DNA of 64,000 nucleotides from Neisseria lactamica. GTDB lineage: Bacteria > Pseudomonadota > Gammaproteobacteria > Burkholderiales > Neisseriaceae. Made by a program: the position numbers and the translations under genes. Shown in pieces: positions 45,065 through 51,787 of the stretch (positions are counted from its first letter, which is position 1; each line of letters starts with the position of its first letter). The notes below the pieces were generated by a model. The model worked only from the letters and a program-made list of their open reading frames with translations, was not told the DNA's origin and searched no databases. The stretch spans positions 868,001 through 932,000 of the forward strand of contig NZ_LR590477.1 in assembly GCF_901482445.1 (NCBI RefSeq), given 5' to 3'.

Positions 45065-46414
45065 TTATAGATATTTCCAGTAGTCTAACTGGTCTGATAT
45101 TTGATACTGCTCTTTGTCGTAATCGCGCTCATGCTGTTTATGCCTGTCTTGCGGATACTCGTATTGCTTTTCCTGATTTAATTCAAACTCTAAGACTTCG
45201 ATATTCAGGGCGTTTATGGCTTTTTGCTCATCATGGATATAAAAAACACTGGCTTTGCTGCTGTCGTATTCTTCGGGCTGGAGACCTTTGGGATAGCCTT
45301 CAACGCCATTAGTTAGGTCTTTGACGATATCTTCGGCCGTCCAACCGATGTCTTTTAAAAAATTGACCCATTTGCCGACTTGCTGCCTTGCGTAAAATTG
45401 TTTGTGTTCAAACGTGAGATTGACCTCTTTAACCGTTGAATCCATGCGCTTGGCTTCGCATTTGAATATCTGTTCACAGACGGGATACGCTCCGCCAAGA
45501 TACGAACCGGCATGAATCAGTATGTCTATGGGGACTTCTATATCTCCGTTTCTGAACTCTGTTTCAAATCGAACCCACGGGCTTGATTTATCGCCTAGCT
45601 GTTTGCCTTTTTCGTAAATCCTTGTGTATTTGGCGTTTCCGCGTTTGCCGATGTAGAAGCTTTTGCCGCTGCCGTCTTCGTGTCTCCAAGCAACGCCTTT
45701 ACATTCGCTTTTCGGGCGGACGTTATGGCAATCAAAAAGGCCGTTATCGTGGTCGGTTAAAGCGTGCTGGGGCGTGTACTCTCCATTGAAAAAATCATGT
45801 GATACGTCAACCCTTGTTATTTTTGGCCGGACACACTTTTGCAGAAATTCATAAAGCCTGTTTTCCCAACCGGGTTTTGCTGCTGTGCAGCCGGTGCCGT
45901 TCAGCTCTACAAGTATGGTTTCTCTTTGGCCGCCGTAGTGGACTTTGCCATACTCAACATTTTGCGGGCCGAGCTGATAGCAGGACTTATAGAAAAATTT
46001 GCCTTTGTAGGGCAGTTTTGCACTGATGCCGAAACCTAGAATTTCCTGCAGCAATTCGCTGTACTTTGCGAGGTACTCGGCATCTGTTACATAGGCTTTT
46101 TGGGTTACTTTGGGTATGGATTCCTCATGTATCGTAAATGTGATCTGGTCGATGAATGCACCGTCTTCCCTGCCGCGTCTTAGCGGAATTTCTATCAGAC
46201 GGCCTTTACCGTCGGTTACGTATTGGGAAAAATATTCAAATTCGACTTGATGCGATTCAAGAATTTCTATGGGCTGTTCCCCACCCTGCAGATTAGGGTT
46301 TTTTTGCTCCCCCCCTATTAGCCTAGGGGGGCATTCGACGGCGTGGGTCGTCTGCGGCGCGCAAGGCGCGCCCACACACGCCCCCGCCGTTTCTGCTCTC
46401 TCTTCGGCTCTCAT
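45065..46414 (-). CDS. Phage replication initiation protein (Rep_trans-like)
   Basis: A 449-residue protein of the replication initiation factor family, acting as a nicking enzyme for rolling-circle replication. Visible blocks are ITRVDVSHDFFNGEYTP (about residue 200), GKSFYIGKRGNAKYTRIYEKGKQLG (in parts; nicking-domain Tyr, about 250-275) and WVRFETEFRNGDIEVP. The first 40 residues are less typical and start inside the preceding gene (stop/start overlap of 4 nt). Intact. Confidence 0.85.
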   Translation of the reverse strand: MRAEERAETAGACVGAPCAPQTTHAVECPPRLIGGEQKNPNLQGGEQPIEILESHQVEFEYFSQYVTDGKGRLIEIPLRRGREDGAFIDQITFTIHEESIPKVTQKAYVTDAEYLAKYSELLQEILGFGISAKLPYKGKFFYKSCYQLGPQNVEYGKVHYGGQRETILVELNGTGCTAAKPGWENRLYEFLQKCVRPKITRVDVSHDFFNGEYTPQHALTDHDNGLFDCHNVRPKSECKGVAWRHEDGSGKSFYIGKRGNAKYTRIYEKGKQLGDKSSPWVRFETEFRNGDIEVPIDILIHAGSYLGGAYPVCEQIFKCEAKRMDSTVKEVNLTFEHKQFYARQQVGKWVNFLKDIGWTAEDIVKDLTNGVEGYPKGLQPEEYDSSKASVFYIHDEQKAINALNIEVLEFELNQEKQYEYPQDRHKQHERDYDKEQYQISDQLDYWKYL

Positions 46415-46626
46415 GCGGTTTTCTCCTGCTTATCCATAAGAGCCTTGACAGTCAGACGGCCGTATTCTTCGGCTTCTTGCCTTGTTTTATATGTGTTTTG
46501 CGGGTTTGTAATAGGAAATACTGTTGTCTCGACAATTTCGTCATTTAGGAAAATGCGCACAATGTAGGCGCGTGATTTTTGGTATTCGTATTGATCGGGA
46601 TTAACGGTATAAAAAGCGATGCACAT
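46411..46626 (-). CDS. Small first gene of the prophage operon
   Basis: A 71-residue protein (MCIAFYTVNPDQYEYQKSRA...), no signal peptide. Its stop overlaps the Rep start (ATGA), so it is translationally coupled. The probable SD (AAGGGG) lies inside a hairpin at 46631-46662, which suggests translational control. Function unknown. Confidence 0.65.
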   Translation of the reverse strand: MCIAFYTVNPDQYEYQKSRAYIVRIFLNDEIVETTVFPITNPQNTYKTRQEAEEYGRLTVKALMDKQEKTA

Positions 46627-46630
46627 AAGA

Positions 46631-46662
46631 AAGCCCCTTCACTGGCAGAGTTAAAGGGGCTT
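46631..46662 (-). promoter_or_regulatory. Hairpin covering the ribosome site of the first phage gene
   Basis: AAGCCCCTT and AAGGGGCTT form a perfect 9-bp stem with a 14-nt loop. Read on the minus strand its 3' arm contains AAGGGG, placed about 10 nt before the ATG at 46626, followed by TTTCTT. It may sequester the SD or act as an attenuator. Confidence 0.5.
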
Positions 46663-46686
46663 GACGTTTGTAAAGATTTGCGCCCC

Positions 46687-46747
46687 TTGATGGGGTGCAA
46701 TATATAAGAAAAGTAATGCAGCCCTTTGATGGGGTGCAATATATAAG
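46687..46747. repeat. Paired 22-bp direct repeat in the phage control region
   Basis: TTGATGGGGTGCAATATATA plus AG occurs at 46687-46708 and 46726-46747, 39 bp apart (under four helical turns). On the minus strand each copy contains a TATATATT box. They could be repressor operators over the phage promoter, or mark the phage end. The second copy runs into the toxin stub frame. Confidence 0.7.
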
Positions 46748-46828
46748 GAGCAAAGATTGCAGTTGCAACGTGTGGTAGAGTATGGCAAAAATCTAAACAT
46801 TACAGTCAAAATTACGGAGATCGAATAA
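46745..46828 (+). pseudogene. C-terminal stub of a toxin in front of the CdiI-like gene
   Basis: An open frame without start reads KEQRLQLQRVVEYGKNLNIT and VKITEIE to TAA 46826-46828, directly abutting the immunity ATG (no gap). A helix followed by a last beta strand is typical of nuclease tips in CDI systems. The rest of the toxin is missing, cut at the prophage border. Confidence 0.5.
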
Positions 46829-47323
46829 ATGACTTTCAAACAAGAACAAGATTATTGGGCTGGCTATAAGGCAAATGAAAGAGCCTTGATTATTCAAACA
46901 TGGTCAGGATTTGGGCGATATGCTCCAGACCACCTATATCCCCCTCATATCCTGCCATTGGATACCGACAATGAAACTTTAGGCACAACGGTCTTGCAAG
47001 CATTGGCAAACAGCAGGACTTTCGTTTATGACAGTCCAGAAGACCAAGATTTTTTTGATACCGAAAAATTTCGGCAACGCTATGAGGATTGGGTTGCCAA
47101 GCTATGCGGGAACTTGGGCTATAAAACCAGACGCGCCCTATTTAAAAACATGATGAGCGTGGATATTTGGCTGCACAACGGCTGCCTGAAAATCAGCCCG
47201 AGCCGCCATGTCAAGCTGGAAGCGTGGGATGCCATTGATGCAGACGATGTAATTTTATCATTGGATAACAGCCCTGAAGAAATCGGAGCAGGTTTAAAGT
47301 TGGCATTGAGCCGCTGCCGATAG
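46829..47323 (+). CDS. CdiI-type immunity protein (DUF1436-like)
   Basis: A 164-residue soluble protein. The pattern Y-A-P-D-H-L-Y-P-P-H-I-L-P near residue 31, LGTTVLQALANSRTF, the central YKTRRALFKNMMSVDIW (about residue 94) and the end LSLDNSPEEIGAGLKLALSRCR match the CDI immunity family once called DUF1436, as I remember it. It is an orphan: no CdiA or TpsA gene lies nearby, only a stub of 27 codons. It could still protect against matching toxin from other strains. Confidence 0.8.
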   Translation: MTFKQEQDYWAGYKANERALIIQTWSGFGRYAPDHLYPPHILPLDTDNETLGTTVLQALANSRTFVYDSPEDQDFFDTEKFRQRYEDWVAKLCGNLGYKTRRALFKNMMSVDIWLHNGCLKISPSRHVKLEAWDAIDADDVILSLDNSPEEIGAGLKLALSRCR

Positions 47324-47455
47324 AATAAACCCGGAACAAAACGAAAAACAATCCGCCCCACCCGAAAACCGCCGGAACCAGCCGACGGCCAAAACAAATC
47401 CGACACAAAAAACCGCCCGAAAAATCCGGACGGCGGTTCAAACAGGCTGCCCCGT

Positions 47456-47836
47456 TTAGCGGGCGCGGCAGGAGGTTTCGACCGAATTGCCGTAGGCATC
47501 GGTAAAGCCGAAAAAGGCTTCGCCGCCTTTCTGGTGCCACTCGGTTCCGTTTCCAAACAAACCGTGTTCGGCGGTATAGCGTTCGCCGGATGCGGCAACG
47601 TCGGAAGAGAGGACGGCACGCCTGCCGTCCAGCCGCAACGCGACTTTGCCGCCGTCCAAATGGCGGACGCGCACAGACAAACCGTTCTCGCAGGAAAACG
47701 CCCGAAAATCGGCAGGGCCGGCTTGGTTTTGAACGGGCGGCATATGCCCGCGTCCGCCGCCATCATACGCTTCCGGCACGGCACAGGCCGCCAAAGACAA
47801 AACCGGTACGGTCAGCGCGAAAAACCTGATATTCAT
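47456..47836 (-). CDS. sliC: SliC/MliC-like lysozyme inhibitor lipoprotein
   Basis: A 126-residue lipoprotein with lipobox LAAC (Cys18). The mature part has the MliC pattern: AFSCENGLSVRVRHLDGGKVAL, a central SSDVAASGERYTAEHGLFGNGTEWHQKGGEAFF region (in parts) with the conserved S-G-x-R-Y, and a final Cys (SVETSCRAR) that should pair with the first Cys. Size and form agree with gonococcal SliC, which inhibits human c-type lysozyme at the cell surface. Single gene behind a run of coding-free DNA. Confidence 0.75.
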   Translation of the reverse strand: MNIRFFALTVPVLSLAACAVPEAYDGGGRGHMPPVQNQAGPADFRAFSCENGLSVRVRHLDGGKVALRLDGRRAVLSSDVAASGERYTAEHGLFGNGTEWHQKGGEAFFGFTDAYGNSVETSCRAR

Positions 47837-48307
47837 AAAAGCTCCCCAGTAAAAATAAGATATGAAACAACCGCCCTGATTCCAAGCTGCGGCAACGCCA
47901 TACTATAAACGGACGCGCAAACACACAAGCCCGATAACCGGAATTTACCCGCGATGAATCAATAATCCGGATTGCGCGCCCCTTTCCCGTATTCCGGCAC
48001 CGCCTTTTGCCTGACGATGCCGTCTGAACCTGCCTGCCCGCCCGAAGGAATGTAAATTTTTTCCAAATTCCAAGTAAAAACCGCTATCAGTGTGCTAATT
48101 TGCGTTAAAATTATATTCGGCGTTTAACGTTTTGTGCGCGCGCATCCCTGCACTGTTCGATGCGGGCATAAGGCACAAATCCCGACAAGCGCACTGTTTC
48201 ATACTTCGTCAATCATTCAGACTCCGGTTTGTGCCCGTGCCGGCAGGCGGTTGGCCGTTTCCTGCCGTTCAGGCATATTCCGACAGTGTGAGATAAGGAT
48301 TTATTCG
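47837..48307. other. Long intergenic region upstream of cstA
   Basis: About 470 bp without a convincing gene, holding one uptake sequence near 48019 and a TTGCGTTAAAATTATATT promoter-like stretch near 48102-48119. The structured repeat at 48308-48428 follows and would be in the cstA leader. Confidence 0.45.
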
Positions 48308-48428
48308 ATGTTTCAACACACAGGACGATACATAAAGCACCGCCCTATGTGTCGTCCTGATTTGGAAGGGGTTACGCCCCTTCCAAATAAAGTCTAGTTC
48401 TACCGCCCTAAGGGGCGGGGTTTCAACC
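48308..48428 (+). repeat. Structured repeat in the cstA leader (three hairpins)
   Basis: The unit is flanked by GTTTCAAC at both ends (48310-48317, 48420-48427). Stem 1: CAGGACGA with TCGTCCTG. Stem 2: TTTGGAAGGGG with CCCCTTCCAAA, 11 bp. Stem 3: CCGCCC with GGGCGG. A second copy begins at 63916. It ends 14 bp before the cstA ATG. It may be a MITE-like element or a cis-acting RNA. Confidence 0.75.
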
Positions 48429-48442
48429 AAAAAGGAAATACG

Positions 48443-50524
48443 ATGAAATCACTCAAAACCTTCCTCATTTGGGGCATAGTGGTACTGGTCGGCTTAGCAT
48501 CCTTTACCACTCTGGCCCTCAGCCGAGGCGAACAGGTCAGCGCGGTATGGATGGTTACCGCCGCCATATCCGTTTACTGCATCGCCTACCGTTTTTACAG
48601 CCTCTACATCGCCAACCGCGTAATGCGGCTCGATCCGAACCGCCTGACTCCGGCAGAACGCCACAACGACGGCTTGGACTACGTTCCGACGCACAAAGGC
48701 GTATTGTTCGGACACCACTTTGCCGCGATTGCGGGCGCGGGCCCTTTGGTCGGTCCGGTTTTGGCAGCGCAAATGGGTTACCTGCCCGGTACTTTGTGGA
48801 TTATCTTCGGCGTGGTATTTGCCGGCGCGGTACAGGATATGATGGTCTTGTTCGTCTCTATGCGCCGCGACGGTAAGTCTTTGGGCGATATTGTGAAACA
48901 GGAACTCGGCACTGTCCCCGGCGTGATTGCCTCTATCGGTATTTTGATGATTATGGTCATCATTATGGCGGTGTTGGCGTTGATTGTCGTAAAAGCATTG
49001 GTTCACAGCCCTTGGGGTACGTTTACCATCGCCGCCACTATGCCGATTGCGCTGTTTATGGGTATTTACACGCGCTATATCCGTCCGGGCAAAATCGGCG
49101 AAATTTCCATCGTCGGCTTTATTTTGCTGATGCTGGCGGTAATTTACGGCGAAGATGTGGCTAAAAGTTCTATCGGGCATTGGTTCGACCTTGACGGCAT
49201 CCAGCTCACTTGGGCGATTATGATTTACGGCTTTGTCGCCTCCGTATTGCCCGTATGGTTGCTGCTCACTCCGCGCGACTATCTCTCCACCTTCCTGAAA
49301 ATCGGTACGATTGCGGCCTTGGCTTTGGGTATCGTCATCGTCAATCCCGCTTTGCAAATGCCTGCCGTAACCCACTTTATCGACGGTTCGGGTCCGGTAT
49401 TCTCAGGCGCATTGTTCCCATTCTTGTTCATTACCATCGCCTGCGGTGCGGTTTCGGGCTTCCACGCGCTGATTTCCTCCGGCACTACGCCGAAAATGCT
49501 GGAAAACGAAACCCACGTCCGCATGATCGGTTACGGCGGTATGTTGATGGAAAGTTTCGTGGCGATTATGGCACTTGCCGCTGCCGCATCGCTTGATCCC
49601 GGCGTGTACTTCGCCATGAACAGCCCAGCCGCCCTGATCGGTACGGATGCCAATACCGCCGCCGAAGTGATTACCACCAAGCTGCAATTCCCTGTCGATG
49701 CGGCAACCCTGTTGCACACCGCTAAGGAAGTGGGCGAAAACACCATCCTTTCCCGTGCGGGCGGTGCGCCTACCCTCGCAGTCGGTATGGCACACATTAT
49801 GAGCCGCCTGATTCCGGGCGAGGCGATGATGGCGTTCTGGTATCACTTCGCCCTGTTGTTTGAAGCCTTGTTCATCCTGACCGCCGTCGATGCCGGTACG
49901 CGCGTCGCACGTTTTATGATTCAAGACTTGGGCAGCATCTTCTACAAACCTTTCGGCAACACCGACTCCATCCCCGCCAACCTGATTGCGACCTTCTTCG
50001 CCGTGGCATTGTGGGGCTACTTCCTCTACACCGGCGTAACCGACCCGCTGGGCGGCATCAACTCGCTCTGGCCTTTGTTCGGCATCGCCAACCAAATGCT
50101 GGCGGGCGTAGCCCTGATTATGTGTGCCGTGGTGCTGATTAAGATGAAACGCGACCGTTATGTCTGGGTGGCACTCGTTCCCGCCGTCGGCGTACTGTTT
50201 GTAACCTGCTACGCCGGTCTGCAAAAACTGTTCCACAGCGACCCGCGTGTCAGCTTCCTCGCCCACGCCGGCAAATACAGCGACGCATTGGCTAAAAACG
50301 AAGTCCTCGCGCCGGCCAAAGACATCGGCGAAATGGCGCAAATCATCTTCAACGACAAGATTAATGCCGGTTTGACCGCATTGTTCCTCTTAGTCGTCGT
50401 CATCGTTGCCATCTACGGCGTGCGTACCGCCCTCAAAGCACGCAAAGTCGGCTGGCCGACCGCCAAAGAAATCCCGGCGGTGTACCGCGACGGCAAGCAG
50501 CCGGAGGCACAAAGTGAAGCATAA
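48443..50524 (+). CDS. cstA: CstA-family peptide/pyruvate transporter
   Basis: A 693-residue inner-membrane transporter with about 16-18 helices. Typical blocks are FGHHFAAIAGAGPLVGPVLAAQMGYLPGTLW (in parts), the loop after helix 4 GAVQDMMVLFVSMRRDGKSLGDI, HALISSGTTPKMLENE, and the C-terminal FGIANQMLAGVALI. In E. coli CstA and BtsT bring in peptides or pyruvate. The AAAAAGGAAATACG SD precedes the ATG. The small YbdD-type gene overlaps its 3' end, a standard pair. Confidence 0.96.
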   Translation: MKSLKTFLIWGIVVLVGLASFTTLALSRGEQVSAVWMVTAAISVYCIAYRFYSLYIANRVMRLDPNRLTPAERHNDGLDYVPTHKGVLFGHHFAAIAGAGPLVGPVLAAQMGYLPGTLWIIFGVVFAGAVQDMMVLFVSMRRDGKSLGDIVKQELGTVPGVIASIGILMIMVIIMAVLALIVVKALVHSPWGTFTIAATMPIALFMGIYTRYIRPGKIGEISIVGFILLMLAVIYGEDVAKSSIGHWFDLDGIQLTWAIMIYGFVASVLPVWLLLTPRDYLSTFLKIGTIAALALGIVIVNPALQMPAVTHFIDGSGPVFSGALFPFLFITIACGAVSGFHALISSGTTPKMLENETHVRMIGYGGMLMESFVAIMALAAAASLDPGVYFAMNSPAALIGTDANTAAEVITTKLQFPVDAATLLHTAKEVGENTILSRAGGAPTLAVGMAHIMSRLIPGEAMMAFWYHFALLFEALFILTAVDAGTRVARFMIQDLGSIFYKPFGNTDSIPANLIATFFAVALWGYFLYTGVTDPLGGINSLWPLFGIANQMLAGVALIMCAVVLIKMKRDRYVWVALVPAVGVLFVTCYAGLQKLFHSDPRVSFLAHAGKYSDALAKNEVLAPAKDIGEMAQIIFNDKINAGLTALFLLVVVIVAIYGVRTALKARKVGWPTAKEIPAVYRDGKQPEAQSEA

Positions 50525-50708
50525 GCTCGCGTCTTGGTGGAAAACCATCAAGCTGACGGCAAACTTGATGGCAGGCGTGCCCGATTATGAAAACTACGTT
50601 GCACAGCAGCGCAAACATAATCCCAACGCCCCCGTGATGACCAAGCTGCAATTTCAAGACTATTGCCGCAAGCGCCGCTGCGGCGCAAACGGCGGACGCT
50701 GCTGTTAA
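50514..50708 (+). CDS. ybdD: YbdD/YjiX-family protein, partner of CstA
   Basis: A 64-residue protein starting at GTG 50514, 11 bp inside the cstA end (AGGCACAAA before it is a fair SD). The sequence WWKTIKLTANLMAGVPDYENYV, MTKLQFQDYCRKRR and a Cys-rich end match the short proteins always found behind cstA/btsT (DUF466). Translational coupling to cstA is likely. An uptake-sequence terminator follows 15 bp later. Confidence 0.88.
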   Translation: MKHKLASWWKTIKLTANLMAGVPDYENYVAQQRKHNPNAPVMTKLQFQDYCRKRRCGANGGRCC

Positions 50709-50722
50709 GCCTGCTTGAAACA

Positions 50723-50755
50723 AATGCCGTCTGAAACCGATTTCAGACGGCATTT
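50723..50755 (+). terminator. Uptake-sequence terminator of cstA-ybdD
   Basis: ATGCCGTCTGAA and its complement form a 12-bp stem with loop ACCGA, followed by TTTT. Confidence 0.85.
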
Positions 50756-50943
50756 TATGCTGAAACCCCGCCCCGCAAGCCAAACAGCTGCCATATCGGG
50801 CAGGTTCGTCCGTCGGCAAACCGTGTTTTCTCCGCACAAAAATAACCATACGGCACAGTCAGGGTGTTGCCCCTTCCTGCCCCTGTTGCCGCCGCTCCGA
50901 AAGGCGGATTTGCAACCCTTAATGAAATGCCGGTAAACAAACC

Positions 50944-51504
50944 ATGAAAAACCTCATCGCCTTCAACAAACCCTACGGCGTTATCTGCCAATTTTCACCG
51001 CACGAAAAACACAAAAGCCTCAAAGACTTCATCGATCTGCCCAGCTTCTACCCCGCCGGACGGCTCGACACCGACAGCGAAGGGCTGCTTCTGCTGACCG
51101 ACGACGGCTGGCTTCAAGCAAAAATTACCGACCCCAAATTCAAACATCCCAAAACCTACTGGGCGCAACTGGAGGGATTGCCCGACGAAAGCCGGTTGGA
51201 AAGCCTAAGAAAAGGGATAGACTTAGGCGATTTCGTTACCCGCCCTGCCCTCGTCCGCGTTTTAAATCCCGGCGAAGCCGAGCGTTTGTGGGAGCGCGTT
51301 CCGCCGATACGCGTCCGCAAAACCGTTCCCGATTTTTGGATCGAAATCACCATTTCCGAGGGCAAAAACCGCCAAGTCAGGCGTATGACCGCCAAAGCCG
51401 GCTACCCCTGCCTGCGACTGGTCAGGGTAGCCAGCGGCAGACTGAAACTGTTTGATTTGGATTTGAGACCCGGGGAATGGGCATACGCCCCGTTTAAACC
51501 ATAA
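50944..51504 (+). CDS. rluE: 23S rRNA pseudouridine synthase (RluE/RsuA family)
   Basis: A 186-residue enzyme that isomerises one uridine of 23S rRNA. It starts directly with the catalytic domain (LIAFNKPYGVICQFS), as in RluE, without the S4 domain. The catalytic Asp lies in YPAGRLDTDSEGLLLLTDDG (about residue 39). EITISEGKNRQVRRMTAKAG and LKLFDLDLRPGEW complete the family motifs. RluE is favoured over RluB/RsuA by length. Confidence 0.9.
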   Translation: MKNLIAFNKPYGVICQFSPHEKHKSLKDFIDLPSFYPAGRLDTDSEGLLLLTDDGWLQAKITDPKFKHPKTYWAQLEGLPDESRLESLRKGIDLGDFVTRPALVRVLNPGEAERLWERVPPIRVRKTVPDFWIEITISEGKNRQVRRMTAKAGYPCLRLVRVASGRLKLFDLDLRPGEWAYAPFKP

Positions 51505-51528
51505 TCACGTTTATCTCATTATTTCCAC

Positions 51529-51548
51529 ATTTCCACGAAAGTGGGAAT
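51529..51548. repeat. dRS3-like 20-bp neisserial repeat
   Basis: ATTTCC-N8-GGGAAT matches the dRS3 pattern ATTCCC-N8-GGGAAT with one mismatch. dRS3 copies are known recombination sites and phage targets in Neisseria. Only this copy was noticed by eye. Confidence 0.65.
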
Positions 51549-51685
51549 CCGGAATTTTAATGTTACGGTTACTTATCCAAGGCAAGTAAAACCGAACAAG
51601 CGGTTTCCAGTCTGTTTGCGAATGACAGAATAAATAAGGATATATAATTTTTATTTGAATTTACGATAAATATCCGATTGAAATC

Positions 51686-51735
51686 TTCAGACGGCATATC
51701 GAATTTACACTTTTTTGATGTTTATGCCGTCTGAA
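51686..51735. other. Outward-facing uptake-sequence pair in the tdfH promoter region
   Basis: TTCAGACGGCAT (51686-51697) and ATGCCGTCTGAA (51724-51735) face away from each other 26 bp apart, 52 bp before the tdfH start. In this orientation they form a stem only with a 26-nt AT-rich loop that may hold promoter elements (TTTTTTGATG). Confidence 0.6.
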
Positions 51736-51787
51736 AAAAATGCTAATATATTTCTTAATTGTCTGATTGTTTATTGTTGAGGAAAAT

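Larger units (their letters stand above)
40593..46748 (-). mobile_element. Filamentous prophage (Nf/MDA-phage type)
   Basis: Eleven minus-strand genes in the order orf71, replication protein, ssDNA-binding protein, orf67, major coat, 91-aa membrane protein, 23-aa hydrophobic peptide, orf103, TspB, 95-aa membrane protein, Zot. This is the inovirus order (replication, structural, assembly) and includes TspB, a mark of meningococcal Nf/MDA phages. A Piv-type recombinase and a large palindrome lie at the left. Ends are estimated: the left at the terminator at 40593, the right at the paired direct repeats at 46687-46747. No gene in it is visibly broken. Confidence 0.9.
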
